Notes under the pieces: model-generated
What the model saw: the letters and a program-made list of their open reading frames with translations, nothing else
Databases searched by the model: none
Told to the model about the DNA's origin: nothing
In this document: positions 43,405 to 52,145 of the stretch, in pieces
Layout of the letters: each line of letters starts with the position of its first letter
How positions within the stretch are numbered: position 1 is the stretch's first letter
Origin: an uncultured Lachnospiraceae bacterium
Lineage (GTDB): Bacteria; Bacillota; Clostridia; Lachnospirales; Lachnospiraceae
Assembly: GCA_910584205.1 (NCBI GenBank)
Contig: CAJUAA010000017.1
Coordinates: 12,173 to 76,172 of the forward strand
Direction of reading: 5' to 3'
Length of the DNA stretch: 64,000 nt
Translations under genes and position numbers: made by a program

Positions 43405-46326
43405 TCAGCTGTGAAAGAGGCTGAAGATCTCGTCAAACAGCTTTGCTTCCTTCTCGATCTTCCCTTCGTTTCCAATGGCACAGAGGCTTCCCTCCTCCAG
43501 AAGCTCCCGGATTCCGACGGCCAGCGCCCGGATATCCGACGGGGACGCATTCAGGATCTCGTCCCGGATCTTCTGCAGATCCTCCATCGTCGTATGCGTC
43601 AGCCACGCGGACATGGAACGGGTGCCCTCCGCCGAAGGCGTCAGGGGCGTGTCCAGCTCGCTGATGGTCCCGATGATATATTTCGTCATGTCCCGCTCGC
43701 CGGCGTCAAACTGTTCCACATAGTCCGCTGTCCGCTCAAACACTTCGTTGGTCTGGCTCAGATTCGGGTCCCTGTAAGACACCAGATAGCTGTCCCCATA
43801 CAGGCCGAACCCGCTCATACATCCGTAGGCGCCGCCCTTGACCCGGACCTGTATCCACAGATACTCGTAACTCAGGATCACCTTCAGAATCCGGTACGCC
43901 CCTGTATAGCGGCGGATATGCCCTGCCCTCGCCACATACTGGACAGCGGACGGGGTCTTGATGCCTTCTTTCTTTGCCTGGACGCGCACTTCTTTGGGCT
44001 GTTTCGTTCTATCTTGTATTTTTTCTGTGTGCAGAGCCTTCAGCAGTGCGGGAATCTCCCGCTCCACGGCCAGACGGCCCTCTTCTCTGCATGTACAGCT
44101 TATGGTCAGATTCTCCGGACGGAACACCAGTTCCATAACCCGGGTGAGCATCTCGATCAGTTCATCCGCCCGATCATCAAAATGCTGTTCCAGATCCTCC
44201 ACAAACTGATAAAATGCAATCCCGTTTATCTCGTCATTCAGCCGCGCCGACGCGGAGAAACCCGCCATGGCGCGCATGGCCGCCGCGGAATGTCCGGCGG
44301 AAGTCAGATACATCTGGAGCCTGGACGCCAGCTGGGCGACGATCTCACGCAGCCGCTTTTTATCGGACAGCCTGGTCCGCTGAAGGATTTCCCGCATCAT
44401 GGCAAACGCAAAATCCGTTTTCTCCGTCAGCACTTTGGCCTTCAGTTCAAACATAACCCGGAACCGGTCCTTTTCTCTCATATTTCCATAGAGGCTCACA
44501 GCCGGAACGATCCCGCCCGTATGGCAGTTGATCTCGTTGAACAGTTCCCCGTAACTGTAATGTTCCGTATCCACAAATCCCAGCACGTGCTTCAGAATCC
44601 CAAGCCAGGGCATCCACGCTTCCGGAACCTGCCCTGCGTCGAACAGAAGCCTGAGATAGCTGATTCCGTTGGTAAAGATCTCCTGATGCAGAAGCGTCGT
44701 TCCATGTACCGTATATACTTCATTTACCAGCGGCGTGACCTTCCGTCTGATATCTTCCCGCTTCAGCATGGGAATACTGGCAAGCTGCTCCTGGGACGAA
44801 GGTTCATCCTGATAAGCCTTCAGTTCCTCTGTGGACTTTACCAGCGCCGTCTTTTCCTCACCGGACAGCCCTGCGCTGTAATCCCGAAGCAGTTGTTCCA
44901 CCCGGGCTTCTTCCTGAGCCTCCAGCCTAGGCACCGGGCGCAGGATCAGCACCGCCGCGTGGGGATTGTCCAGAAGCCAGGTCCGTACCAGCCCTTCAAA
45001 ATATCCGCTGTTCATCCTTTTTTTCAGCTCGGCAAACCGGTCCAGCGCGATCAGATGGAGGAACGGCTGCTCTTCATCATAGAGCCAGCTGTCAAACATC
45101 TGCAGTCCATACATAAGCCCTTTGGGATAATTTCCAAAGTCCGCCTCCCGGTAACGGAATTCGTAGTAATTCAATCCCGCCTGCAGCGCCTTTCTGTCAA
45201 AGCCCTCCTCTGCGATCCTGGTCAACGTCTTTTTGACTGTGTCCAGAAAGGCTTCCTTCTGGTCCATGTTGGCGCCTTTGGCAATCACGGAAAAATACGG
45301 CTGGGCAATCCCGTTCTCATAGGAGCTCAGAATGTCTTTCCCGATCCCCGCATCCAGCAGCGCCTGCTTCAGCGGCGCCCCCGGAGCCGACAGCAGCGCA
45401 TATTCCAGCACCTGAAACGCCAGGTACAGTTCCGCATCCAAAGAGGTTCCCACCACCGCACTGTAGGACAGATAGGCCTGGTCTTCCGCCGTGTCCTCCG
45501 CCTGCACCGGATAGTCCACCACCCGTTCCCGCGGACCGTCAAAGGCCTTCTGCAGGCAGATGGAAGAATCCACCTCCAGACGGTCATAATGGCTCAGATA
45601 ATGTTCGTCGATCCAGCAGAGCTTCTCCTCCATGTCCATGTTTCCGTACAGATAGAGGTAACTGTTGGACGGATGATAGAATTTTCTGTGAAAGCCCAGA
45701 AACGCCTCATAGGTCAGCTCCGGAATGTGTTTCGGATCGCCGCCGGATTCATGGTAATAGGGTGTATCCGGATAGAGTGTCGTCATGATCTCCCGGTCCA
45801 GCATGTCCTCCGGAGAGGAGAAAGCGCCTTTCATCTCATTGTATACAACTCCGTTGTATATGACCGGCCCACCCTCCGATTCCATCTCATAATGCCAGCC
45901 CTCCTGGCGGAAGATCTTCTCTTCCTTATAGATATTGGGATGAAATACCGCATCCAGATACACATGCATCAGATTCTGGAAGTCCTGATCGTTGCAGCTT
46001 GCCACCGGATATACGGTCTTGTCCGGATAGGTCATGGCATTCAAAAAAGTATTCAGGGAGCCTTTCACCAGCTCCACAAAAGGATCTTTTACCGGATATT
46101 CTTCTGAACCGCACAGCACGGAATGCTCCATAATATGCGGGACGCCTGTACTGTCGGATGGCGGTGTCCGGAATCCGATCGTAAATACCTTGTTCTCATC
46201 ATCATTTTCAAGCAAAGCCACTCTGGCTCCGGTTTTTCTGTGCTTCAGCAGATAACCGGTGGAATTCAGCTCCGGAATCTGCTCTTTCTGGATCAGCTCA
46301 TACGCCGTCAATTGTTCTATGGCCAT
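43405..46326 (-). CDS. M16C insulinase-family zinc peptidase
   Basis: A 973-aa leaderless peptidase of the presequence-protease type. The inverted zinc motif H64-I-M-E-H68 (GVPHIMEHSVLCGS) and the downstream NEMKGAFSSPEDML with a probable third ligand are intact. FVELVKGSLNTFLNAMTYPDKTVYPVAS is a hallmark of M16C. Four roughly 240-residue halves/repeats form a closed chamber that degrades short peptides. RBS GGAGG precedes the ATG. Confidence 0.95.
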   Translation of the reverse strand: MAIEQLTAYELIQKEQIPELNSTGYLLKHRKTGARVALLENDDENKVFTIGFRTPPSDSTGVPHIMEHSVLCGSEEYPVKDPFVELVKGSLNTFLNAMTYPDKTVYPVASCNDQDFQNLMHVYLDAVFHPNIYKEEKIFRQEGWHYEMESEGGPVIYNGVVYNEMKGAFSSPEDMLDREIMTTLYPDTPYYHESGGDPKHIPELTYEAFLGFHRKFYHPSNSYLYLYGNMDMEEKLCWIDEHYLSHYDRLEVDSSICLQKAFDGPRERVVDYPVQAEDTAEDQAYLSYSAVVGTSLDAELYLAFQVLEYALLSAPGAPLKQALLDAGIGKDILSSYENGIAQPYFSVIAKGANMDQKEAFLDTVKKTLTRIAEEGFDRKALQAGLNYYEFRYREADFGNYPKGLMYGLQMFDSWLYDEEQPFLHLIALDRFAELKKRMNSGYFEGLVRTWLLDNPHAAVLILRPVPRLEAQEEARVEQLLRDYSAGLSGEEKTALVKSTEELKAYQDEPSSQEQLASIPMLKREDIRRKVTPLVNEVYTVHGTTLLHQEIFTNGISYLRLLFDAGQVPEAWMPWLGILKHVLGFVDTEHYSYGELFNEINCHTGGIVPAVSLYGNMREKDRFRVMFELKAKVLTEKTDFAFAMMREILQRTRLSDKKRLREIVAQLASRLQMYLTSAGHSAAAMRAMAGFSASARLNDEINGIAFYQFVEDLEQHFDDRADELIEMLTRVMELVFRPENLTISCTCREEGRLAVEREIPALLKALHTEKIQDRTKQPKEVRVQAKKEGIKTPSAVQYVARAGHIRRYTGAYRILKVILSYEYLWIQVRVKGGAYGCMSGFGLYGDSYLVSYRDPNLSQTNEVFERTADYVEQFDAGERDMTKYIIGTISELDTPLTPSAEGTRSMSAWLTHTTMEDLQKIRDEILNASPSDIRALAVGIRELLEEGSLCAIGNEGKIEKEAKLFDEIFSLFHS

Positions 46327-46403
46327 GGATACCTCCCATTTCTTTTTTTATCTATTATGGGCACATTCGAATAAGATATGACAAAGTTCCGGAAAAGTGA
46401 AGA

Positions 46404-46424
46404 GCTGCCGCATCCCGCGGCAGC
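46404..46424 (-). terminator. Terminator downstream of ptsH
   Basis: An 8-bp GC-rich stem GCTGCCGC / GCGGCAGC with a 5-nt loop; the minus-strand tail TCTTCACTTTTCC is T-rich but interrupted. Confidence 0.6.
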
Positions 46425-46447
46425 CCCTGTCTCTTTCCCGGTTGTCC

Positions 46448-46705
46448 TTACAGATTGGTTTTGAAGAATTCTTCCATTGCTGCAACTGCAGTATCTTCAT
46501 CTTCGCCCTCTACCGTAACAGTCACCGTATGTCCCTTTTTCACACCCATGCTCATGATCGCCATCAGTCTCTTGGCATCCGCTTTCTTGGTTCCGTTGTC
46601 AATCGTAACAACGCTCTTGCACGCCGCTGCTGCCTTTGCCAGCATCCCAGCCGGTCTTGCGTGGATCCCCAGTTCGTCCTGAATGGTGTAAGTAAATGAT
46701 TTCAT
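46448..46705 (-). CDS. ptsH: HPr phosphocarrier with Arg at the regulatory Ser46 position
   Basis: An 85-aa PTS phosphocarrier. Catalytic H15 in GIHARPAG is intact, so it can pass phosphate from Enzyme I to sugar-specific EIIs. The segment that normally reads K-S-I-M-G-V-M-S-L-G reads K-R-L-M-A-I-M-S-M-G: position 46, the HPr-kinase target serine, is Arg. Regulation of carbon catabolite repression through this HPr is therefore doubtful. RBS AAAGGAG is good. It lies 62 bp after ptsI in the same direction. Confidence 0.95.
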   Translation of the reverse strand: MKSFTYTIQDELGIHARPAGMLAKAAAACKSVVTIDNGTKKADAKRLMAIMSMGVKKGHTVTVTVEGEDEDTAVAAMEEFFKTNL

Positions 46706-46767
46706 GTCTTTCTTCTCCTTTTATTTAAAATTTTTGTTAACAGAATCCTGGTTTCGAAAGCCTGTCA

Positions 46768-48384
46768 TCAGCATTCGCGGATACGTTTTCTCAGCTCCAG
46801 TGTATATCCCGGCGATACGGACAGTTCGTCAATACCCATCTGTACAAATCTCGCCGTCAGTTCTTCATCTGCTCCCAGCTCGCCGCAGATTCCGCACCAT
46901 GCGCCGTATTTGTGCGCATTCTCGATGGTCATCTGGATCAGGCGCAGGATCGCTTCATGATGAGGATCAAAGAAATTATCCAGAGACTGATTCTGACGGT
47001 CGATGGCCAGTGTATACTGACTCAGGTCATTGGTACCGATACTGAAAAAGTCCACATGCGGCGCCAGCAGGTCGCTGGTTACTGCCGCTGCCGGAGTCTC
47101 GATCATAATGCCGAGCTCCACCTCGCCCATGGCAACGTCCTCTCTGGCCAGCTCCAGCTTCACTTCCTCGACGATCTCCTTAATCTGCTCGATCTCCTTC
47201 ACAGAGATAATCATCGGGAACATGATTCCCAGATTGCCGAACGCAGACGCGCGGAACAGCGCACGCAGCTGGGTCTTGAACACTTCTTTTCTCGTCAGGC
47301 AGATACGGATCGCGCGATAGCCAAGCGCCGGATTGTCTTCCTTCGGAAGTTCAAAATAGTCGATCTGCTTGTCTGCGCCGATATCCAGCGTACGGATAAT
47401 GACCTTTTTGCCCTCCATACGGGACAGAACGGTCTTATATGCCTCAAACTGCACCTCTTCACTGGGATAATCGTCGCATCCCAGATACAGGAACTCACTG
47501 CGGAACAGGCCGATACCTTCGGAATCATTCTCCAGAACCGCGTCCACATCATTGACGCCGCCGATGTTGGAATACAGATGAATGTGCTTGCCTGCTTTGG
47601 TAACCGTCTCCTTCCCCTTCATCTCCTGAAGAAGCGCCCTCTGCTCGTCTGCCTTTCTCTTCTTCTCGACCATCTTCGTCATGGTTTCCTCATCCGGATC
47701 GATATAGATCAGGCCGGCAAAACCGTCTACAATCGCCTGTCTTCCATGATATTCCTGATCTACCTCAATATCCGTTGTCACAAGCGACGGAATATTCATG
47801 GTCCTGGCGAGAATTGCCGTATGGGAATTGGCGGAACCCTTCTGGGTCACGATGGCCAGAAGCTTGCTCTTGTCAAACTGTACGGTCTCACTGGGCGCAA
47901 GGTCTTCCGCTACAATGATGACCGGCTCCGGCATCGCCTCGGGGCTTACCTGTGTTCCATTCAGGATCGAGATCAGACGATCGGAAATGTCGTGGATATC
48001 CGCCGCCCTGCCTCTCATATAATCATCATCCATGCTCAAAAACATGGCTGCCATCTGCTCTCCGGTCATGAATACAGCGTATTCTGCATTCATCTTGTCG
48101 TTTTCAATGATACCGGTGATGGACTCGTTGTAATCCAGGTCGTCCAAAAGCATCTGATGGACATCAAAGATCATGGCCTCTTCTTCGCCAACGTCCACTC
48201 TCGCTTTTTCGTAAAGCCCTTTTAACTGGCTCATCGCCTTTTCCTTCGCCGCCTCAAAACGGGCAAGCTCGGCAGCGGTATCCTCGATCTCCACCTTATT
48301 GACCGCCTTTTCAGCCTTGCGGTATACGAAAATACTGCCAATGGCAACTCCCTTGAATACACTCTTGCCTTCTCTTACAATCAT
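46768..48384 (-). CDS. ptsI: PTS Enzyme I
   Basis: A 538-aa phosphoenolpyruvate-protein phosphotransferase. Phosphohistidine H188 lies in GSANSHTAILAR. The PEP-binding barrel shows GIGLFRSEFLYL, GTNDLSQY and the CGICGELGAD active-site Cys region. Start 48384 follows GGGAGG and overlaps the rpoZ stop by four bases (ATGA). Standard length; first enzyme of the sugar phosphorelay, with HPr encoded just downstream. Confidence 0.97.
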   Translation of the reverse strand: MIVREGKSVFKGVAIGSIFVYRKAEKAVNKVEIEDTAAELARFEAAKEKAMSQLKGLYEKARVDVGEEEAMIFDVHQMLLDDLDYNESITGIIENDKMNAEYAVFMTGEQMAAMFLSMDDDYMRGRAADIHDISDRLISILNGTQVSPEAMPEPVIIVAEDLAPSETVQFDKSKLLAIVTQKGSANSHTAILARTMNIPSLVTTDIEVDQEYHGRQAIVDGFAGLIYIDPDEETMTKMVEKKRKADEQRALLQEMKGKETVTKAGKHIHLYSNIGGVNDVDAVLENDSEGIGLFRSEFLYLGCDDYPSEEVQFEAYKTVLSRMEGKKVIIRTLDIGADKQIDYFELPKEDNPALGYRAIRICLTRKEVFKTQLRALFRASAFGNLGIMFPMIISVKEIEQIKEIVEEVKLELAREDVAMGEVELGIMIETPAAAVTSDLLAPHVDFFSIGTNDLSQYTLAIDRQNQSLDNFFDPHHEAILRLIQMTIENAHKYGAWCGICGELGADEELTARFVQMGIDELSVSPGYTLELRKRIREC

Positions 48385-48707
48385 TCTGCTTCCTCCCAAT
48401 CCATAGTTTCCTCTTGATCCTCTTCCGGATCTTCCCCGGCAGAAACTTCTGCTTCGCATTCTTCCGCCGGTTCTTCTTCGTCCGTCTCCGGCTCAATCGT
48501 CACAAACCCCTTGCTCACTTCCTCCACTGCAACGGAAAGCGGCTTCTTACCCCGATCATCCACATATGCCTCCTCTCCTGCGATCAGCTGTCTTGCTCTC
48601 CTGGCAGTTGCAAGAACGATGGAATAGCGGCTGTTTACCGCCGGCGTATCCCCTTCTGCCTCACTGTTGATTGTTTTCATTAAGTCTGTATAAGACGGAT
48701 GTAACAT
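48381..48707 (-). CDS. rpoZ: RNA polymerase omega subunit with acidic tail
   Basis: A 108-aa protein. NSRYSIVLATARRARQLIAG is the conserved omega core (residues 25-45) that clamps the beta-prime subunit. The last 40 residues are almost entirely Glu/Asp (EPETDEEEPAEECEAE...), longer and more acidic than in most omegas. The RBS AAAGGAG lies in the 3' end of gmk, and the stop overlaps ptsI. Confidence 0.92.
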   Translation of the reverse strand: MLHPSYTDLMKTINSEAEGDTPAVNSRYSIVLATARRARQLIAGEEAYVDDRGKKPLSVAVEEVSKGFVTIEPETDEEEPAEECEAEVSAGEDPEEDQEETMDWEEAE

Positions 48708-48710
48708 AAC

Positions 48711-49343
48711 TCATTCTCCTTTCGAAAAGCGTTTCAGTTCTTTCCTTACTCTATCAATCAATTCCCCGCTGCGAACGATTCTCTGATGCTCGCTCTCGAT
48801 GATTCCGTGAATCTTCATCACGCACTCGTCCAGATCCTCGTTCACCACCAGGTAGTCATATTCTTCCATTCCTTCTGACTCCTGCTCTGCCCGCATCAGG
48901 CGCTGCAGGATCACTTCTTTCGTCTCTGTCCCTCTGCGGTCAAGGCGTTCTCTCAGCGTATCGATGTCCTTTGTCGTCACAAACAAAAGCACCGCATCCG
49001 GAAACTGTTCCCGAATCCTGCGCGCTCCCTGGATCTCGATCTCCAGGATCACATCTCTGCCTTCGCTGAGTTTTTCTTCCACATAGGCTCTCGGCGTTCC
49101 GTAATAATTCCCCACATAACACGCATACTCGATCAGTTCGCCGTCTGCGATCATCTGTTCAAATGCCTCTCTGCTTTTAAAAAAGTACTCTCTCCCCTCT
49201 TTCTCACCTTCTCTTGGCGCACGGGTAGTCGCCGATATGGATAACGCATACTGCTCATACCGCCTGAGCAGTTCCTTCATGATAGTCCCTTTACCGGCTC
49301 CCGAAAAACCCGACACTACAATCAATATTCCCTGTCTGTCCAT
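48711..49343 (-). CDS. gmk: Guanylate kinase
   Basis: A 210-aa enzyme phosphorylating GMP to GDP. P-loop GFSGAGKG (12-19), GMP-binding STTR-like ATTRAPREGE and YFFKSREAFEQM, and the LID region RRGTE are intact. It sits between yicC (8 bp) and rpoZ (3 bp) as in most Firmicutes, although the remA gene that often lies before gmk is absent here. Confidence 0.97.
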   Translation of the reverse strand: MDRQGILIVVSGFSGAGKGTIMKELLRRYEQYALSISATTRAPREGEKEGREYFFKSREAFEQMIADGELIEYACYVGNYYGTPRAYVEEKLSEGRDVILEIEIQGARRIREQFPDAVLLFVTTKDIDTLRERLDRRGTETKEVILQRLMRAEQESEGMEEYDYLVVNEDLDECVMKIHGIIESEHQRIVRSGELIDRVRKELKRFSKGE

Positions 49344-49351
49344 ATACTATC

Positions 49352-50230
49352 CTATTCTATATTCTGAATCTGTTCCCGCACTTTCTCGATGGCGGTCTTC
49401 AGGTCGATGGCATGGTTCGACACTTCCAGGTCATTGGCCTTGGAGAGCGTCGTATTCGCCTCGCGGTTCATCTCCTGGGCGATAAAATCCATCTTCCGTC
49501 CGATCCCCCCGCCTGTCTCCAGCGCGGCTTTCATGGCTTCCACATGACTTTTCAGGCGCACCACCTCTTCGTCCACACAGATCTTGTCTGCAAACAGCGT
49601 CACCTCTGTCAGCAGCCTGCTTTCGTCGATCTGCGCGTCCTCGAACAGTTCGCGCACTTTCATCTCCAGTTTCTTTCTGTACTCCGCAAGAATCTGCGGC
49701 GAACGCTCCTCAATAAACGCAACTGTATGGAGGATCTCGTCCAGCTTTCCTGTCAGATCGCCTTTCAGGGCCTCCCCCTCACAAATCCGCGATTCCACAA
49801 ATTTCTCACATCCGCCACGGACCGCACGCTCCAGAAGATGCCAGATCTCATCTTCGTCCTGCTTCTGCTCTTCCATCACCAGAACCTCCGGACAGCGCGC
49901 AAGAACAGACACCTGAATATCATTCTTCAGGCCGAACTGTTCCTCCATCTGACGAAAATATTCCATATACTGCCCGGCAATCTTCCGGTTATAAGCCAGA
50001 GCAGCGTTGCTCTCACTCAGATCCTCGTAGCTGACATAGACATCCACTTTGCCCCGCTCCATATACTCCTTCAGGACACTACGGATCGCTGAATCAAAAA
50101 AATTCAGCTTCTTCGGCATCTTGATACTCACATCCAGGTAGCGGTGGTTCACCGATTTCATCTCAACCGTAATCTTCCGGTCTCCTTCTGAAACCTCGCA
50201 GCGGCCAAAGCCCGTCATACTTTTTATCAT
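49352..50230 (-). CDS. yicC: YicC-family endoribonuclease
   Basis: A 292-aa protein with the family N-terminus MIKSMTGFGRCEV and C-terminus GRKMDFIAQEMNREANTTLSKANDLEVSNHAIDLKTAIEKVREQIQN, both highly conserved. YicC proteins degrade or process RNA. Start 50230 matches the family; a longer in-frame start at 50266 would add a non-conserved tail. First gene of the yicC-gmk-rpoZ-ptsI-ptsH run. Confidence 0.94.
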   Translation of the reverse strand: MIKSMTGFGRCEVSEGDRKITVEMKSVNHRYLDVSIKMPKKLNFFDSAIRSVLKEYMERGKVDVYVSYEDLSESNAALAYNRKIAGQYMEYFRQMEEQFGLKNDIQVSVLARCPEVLVMEEQKQDEDEIWHLLERAVRGGCEKFVESRICEGEALKGDLTGKLDEILHTVAFIEERSPQILAEYRKKLEMKVRELFEDAQIDESRLLTEVTLFADKICVDEEVVRLKSHVEAMKAALETGGGIGRKMDFIAQEMNREANTTLSKANDLEVSNHAIDLKTAIEKVREQIQNIE

Positions 50231-50283
50231 TTCTACTCGTCCCCATGATCCTGGCGCGATATCCATCCGCCGTACTTGAATCT

Positions 50284-50312
50284 ATTATAGTTGATTTTGG
50301 AAATCTTGTCAA
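50284..50312 (-). promoter_or_regulatory. Promoter of the yicC operon
   Basis: Perfect TTGACA (50307-50312) and perfect TATAAT (50284-50289) with a 17-bp spacer. It overlaps the rqcH promoter on the other strand almost completely. Confidence 0.85.
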
Positions 50313-50319
50313 TTATAAT
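50291..50319 (+). promoter_or_regulatory. Promoter of rqcH
   Basis: TTGATT (50291-50296) and perfect TATAAT (50314-50319) with a 17-bp spacer, 84 bp upstream of the ATG. Confidence 0.82.
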
Positions 50320-50402
50320 GAAAAGGCGGAGGTTGTATTTGTCCGAAACCGGAAAACACTGTACAACCTTCCCCACAGTTTTCATGAAAAGGAGTATTTA
50401 TT

Positions 50403-52139
50403 ATGGCATTTGACGGTATTACCATTGCTGCTGTGACATATGAACTAAATCAAAAACTGGCCGGCGGAAGGATCACGAAGATCACCCAGCCGGAGACGGA
50501 CGAACTGCTGCTGTCTGTCAGGTCCCGGGAAGGCTCCTTCCGCCTGCTGTTATCGGCCAGCGCCAGCCTTCCTCTGGCCTATCTGACCGACAGCAAAAAG
50601 CCCGCGCCCATGACCGCCCCCAATTTCTGCATGCTGCTCCGCAAACACATAAGCGGCGGGCGGATCCTGTCTGTCACTCAGCCGTCTCTTGAGCGCATCC
50701 TGCGGTTTGAAATCGAGCATCTGGACGAAATGGGCGATCTCTGCCGAAAATATCTGATCGTAGAGATCATGGGCAAACACAGCAATCTCATTTTCTGCAC
50801 GGACACGGACCAGATCATCGACAGTATCAAGCACGTCTCCGCCCAGATGAGTTCTGTTCGGGAAGTGCTGCCCGGACGAAACTATTTTATCCCGGACACA
50901 CAGGAAAAAGCAGACCCCCTGCAGCTTACGGAGCAGGCATTCACCGCCCTGATCGGGCAGAAAGCCGCCCGGCTCTCCAAAGCGCTGTACACCTCCCTGA
51001 CCGGGCTGAGTCCCGTCGCGGCCGAAGAAATCTGCGCCAGGGCTTCCCTGGAATCCGACCGGACCGCCAGCTCCTTCAGTCCGGAAGAACTGATTCACCT
51101 GTACAGGACATTTGTTCGTTTTCTGGAACCGGTACGCTCCGGCGCCTTTACTCCCGCCGTCTATTATGACGGAAACGCACCTGCGGAATTTTCCTGTCTT
51201 CCGCTTACCATTTACAGCCACTGCAGAAAGGAAGACTTTTCTTCCGCTTCCCGGATGCTGGAACGCTACTACGCCGAAAAAAACACGCTGACCCGTATCC
51301 GGCAGAAATCCACGGACCTGCGCCGGATCGTGCAGACTGTCCTGGAACGGAACGTCAAAAAGTACGACCTGCAGGCAAAACAGCTGAAAGACACGGAAAA
51401 ACGCGAAAAATACCGCGTCTACGGAGAACTGATCAACACCTACGGATACGGCGTGGAACCCGGCAGCAAAAGCTTTGAAGCGCTGAACTACTATACCGGC
51501 GAAACCGTTGCCATCCCTCTGGACCCTCAGATACCGGTTCAGGAAAACGCGAAAAAATATTTTGACAAATACGGAAAATTAAAGAGAACCTTTGAGGCCG
51601 TCACAAAGCTTCTGGAAGAGACCGGCGCCGAGATCGAACATCTTCGTTCCGTCCAGACCGCCCTGGATATCGCCCTGCAGGAGGAAGACCTGGTGCAGAT
51701 TAAGGAGGAGCTGATGGAATCCGGCTACATCCGGAAGCGGAATCCGGGCAGCAAACGTCCCAGAATCACCTCCAGGCCTTTCCATTACATCTCCGCTGAC
51801 GGCTATCACATGTATGTGGGAAAAAACAATCTGCAGAATGACGAGCTGACTTTCCAGACCGCCAGGGGAAACGACTGGTGGTTCCATGCAAAAGGGGCCC
51901 CCGGCTCCCATGTGATCGTCCAGACAAACGGAGACGAACTGCCGGACCGCACCTTCGAGGAGGCCGCCCGGCTGGCTGCCTACTACTCCGGCAACCGGGG
52001 CGCCGACAAGGTGGAGATCGACTACGTGGAGAAAAAGCATGTCAAGAAGCCCAACGGCTCCAAGCCGGGCTTTGTCGTCTACTACACCAATTATTCCATG
52101 ATGATCGATTCCGACATTTCCGGCATCCAACAGCTGTAG
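50403..52139 (+). CDS. rqcH: Ribosome quality control protein RqcH (NEMF/FbpA family)
   Basis: A 578-aa protein. It has NFACT-N (MAFDGITIAAVTYELNQKL), a central coiled coil (about 280-430) and the NFACT-R domain with GNDWWFHAKGAPGSHVIV. RqcH binds stalled 50S-peptidyl-tRNA and adds C-terminal alanine tails that mark nascent chains for degradation; members were also described as fibronectin-binding. RBS AAAAGGAG before the ATG. Confidence 0.95.
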   Translation: MAFDGITIAAVTYELNQKLAGGRITKITQPETDELLLSVRSREGSFRLLLSASASLPLAYLTDSKKPAPMTAPNFCMLLRKHISGGRILSVTQPSLERILRFEIEHLDEMGDLCRKYLIVEIMGKHSNLIFCTDTDQIIDSIKHVSAQMSSVREVLPGRNYFIPDTQEKADPLQLTEQAFTALIGQKAARLSKALYTSLTGLSPVAAEEICARASLESDRTASSFSPEELIHLYRTFVRFLEPVRSGAFTPAVYYDGNAPAEFSCLPLTIYSHCRKEDFSSASRMLERYYAEKNTLTRIRQKSTDLRRIVQTVLERNVKKYDLQAKQLKDTEKREKYRVYGELINTYGYGVEPGSKSFEALNYYTGETVAIPLDPQIPVQENAKKYFDKYGKLKRTFEAVTKLLEETGAEIEHLRSVQTALDIALQEEDLVQIKEELMESGYIRKRNPGSKRPRITSRPFHYISADGYHMYVGKNNLQNDELTFQTARGNDWWFHAKGAPGSHVIVQTNGDELPDRTFEEAARLAAYYSGNRGADKVEIDYVEKKHVKKPNGSKPGFVVYYTNYSMMIDSDISGIQQL

Positions 52140-52145
52140 GCCGCT

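Noticed and set aside
43411..46107. 898-codon plus-strand frame
   Set aside because: It is antisense to the M16C peptidase, whose motifs and length are all intact on the minus strand.
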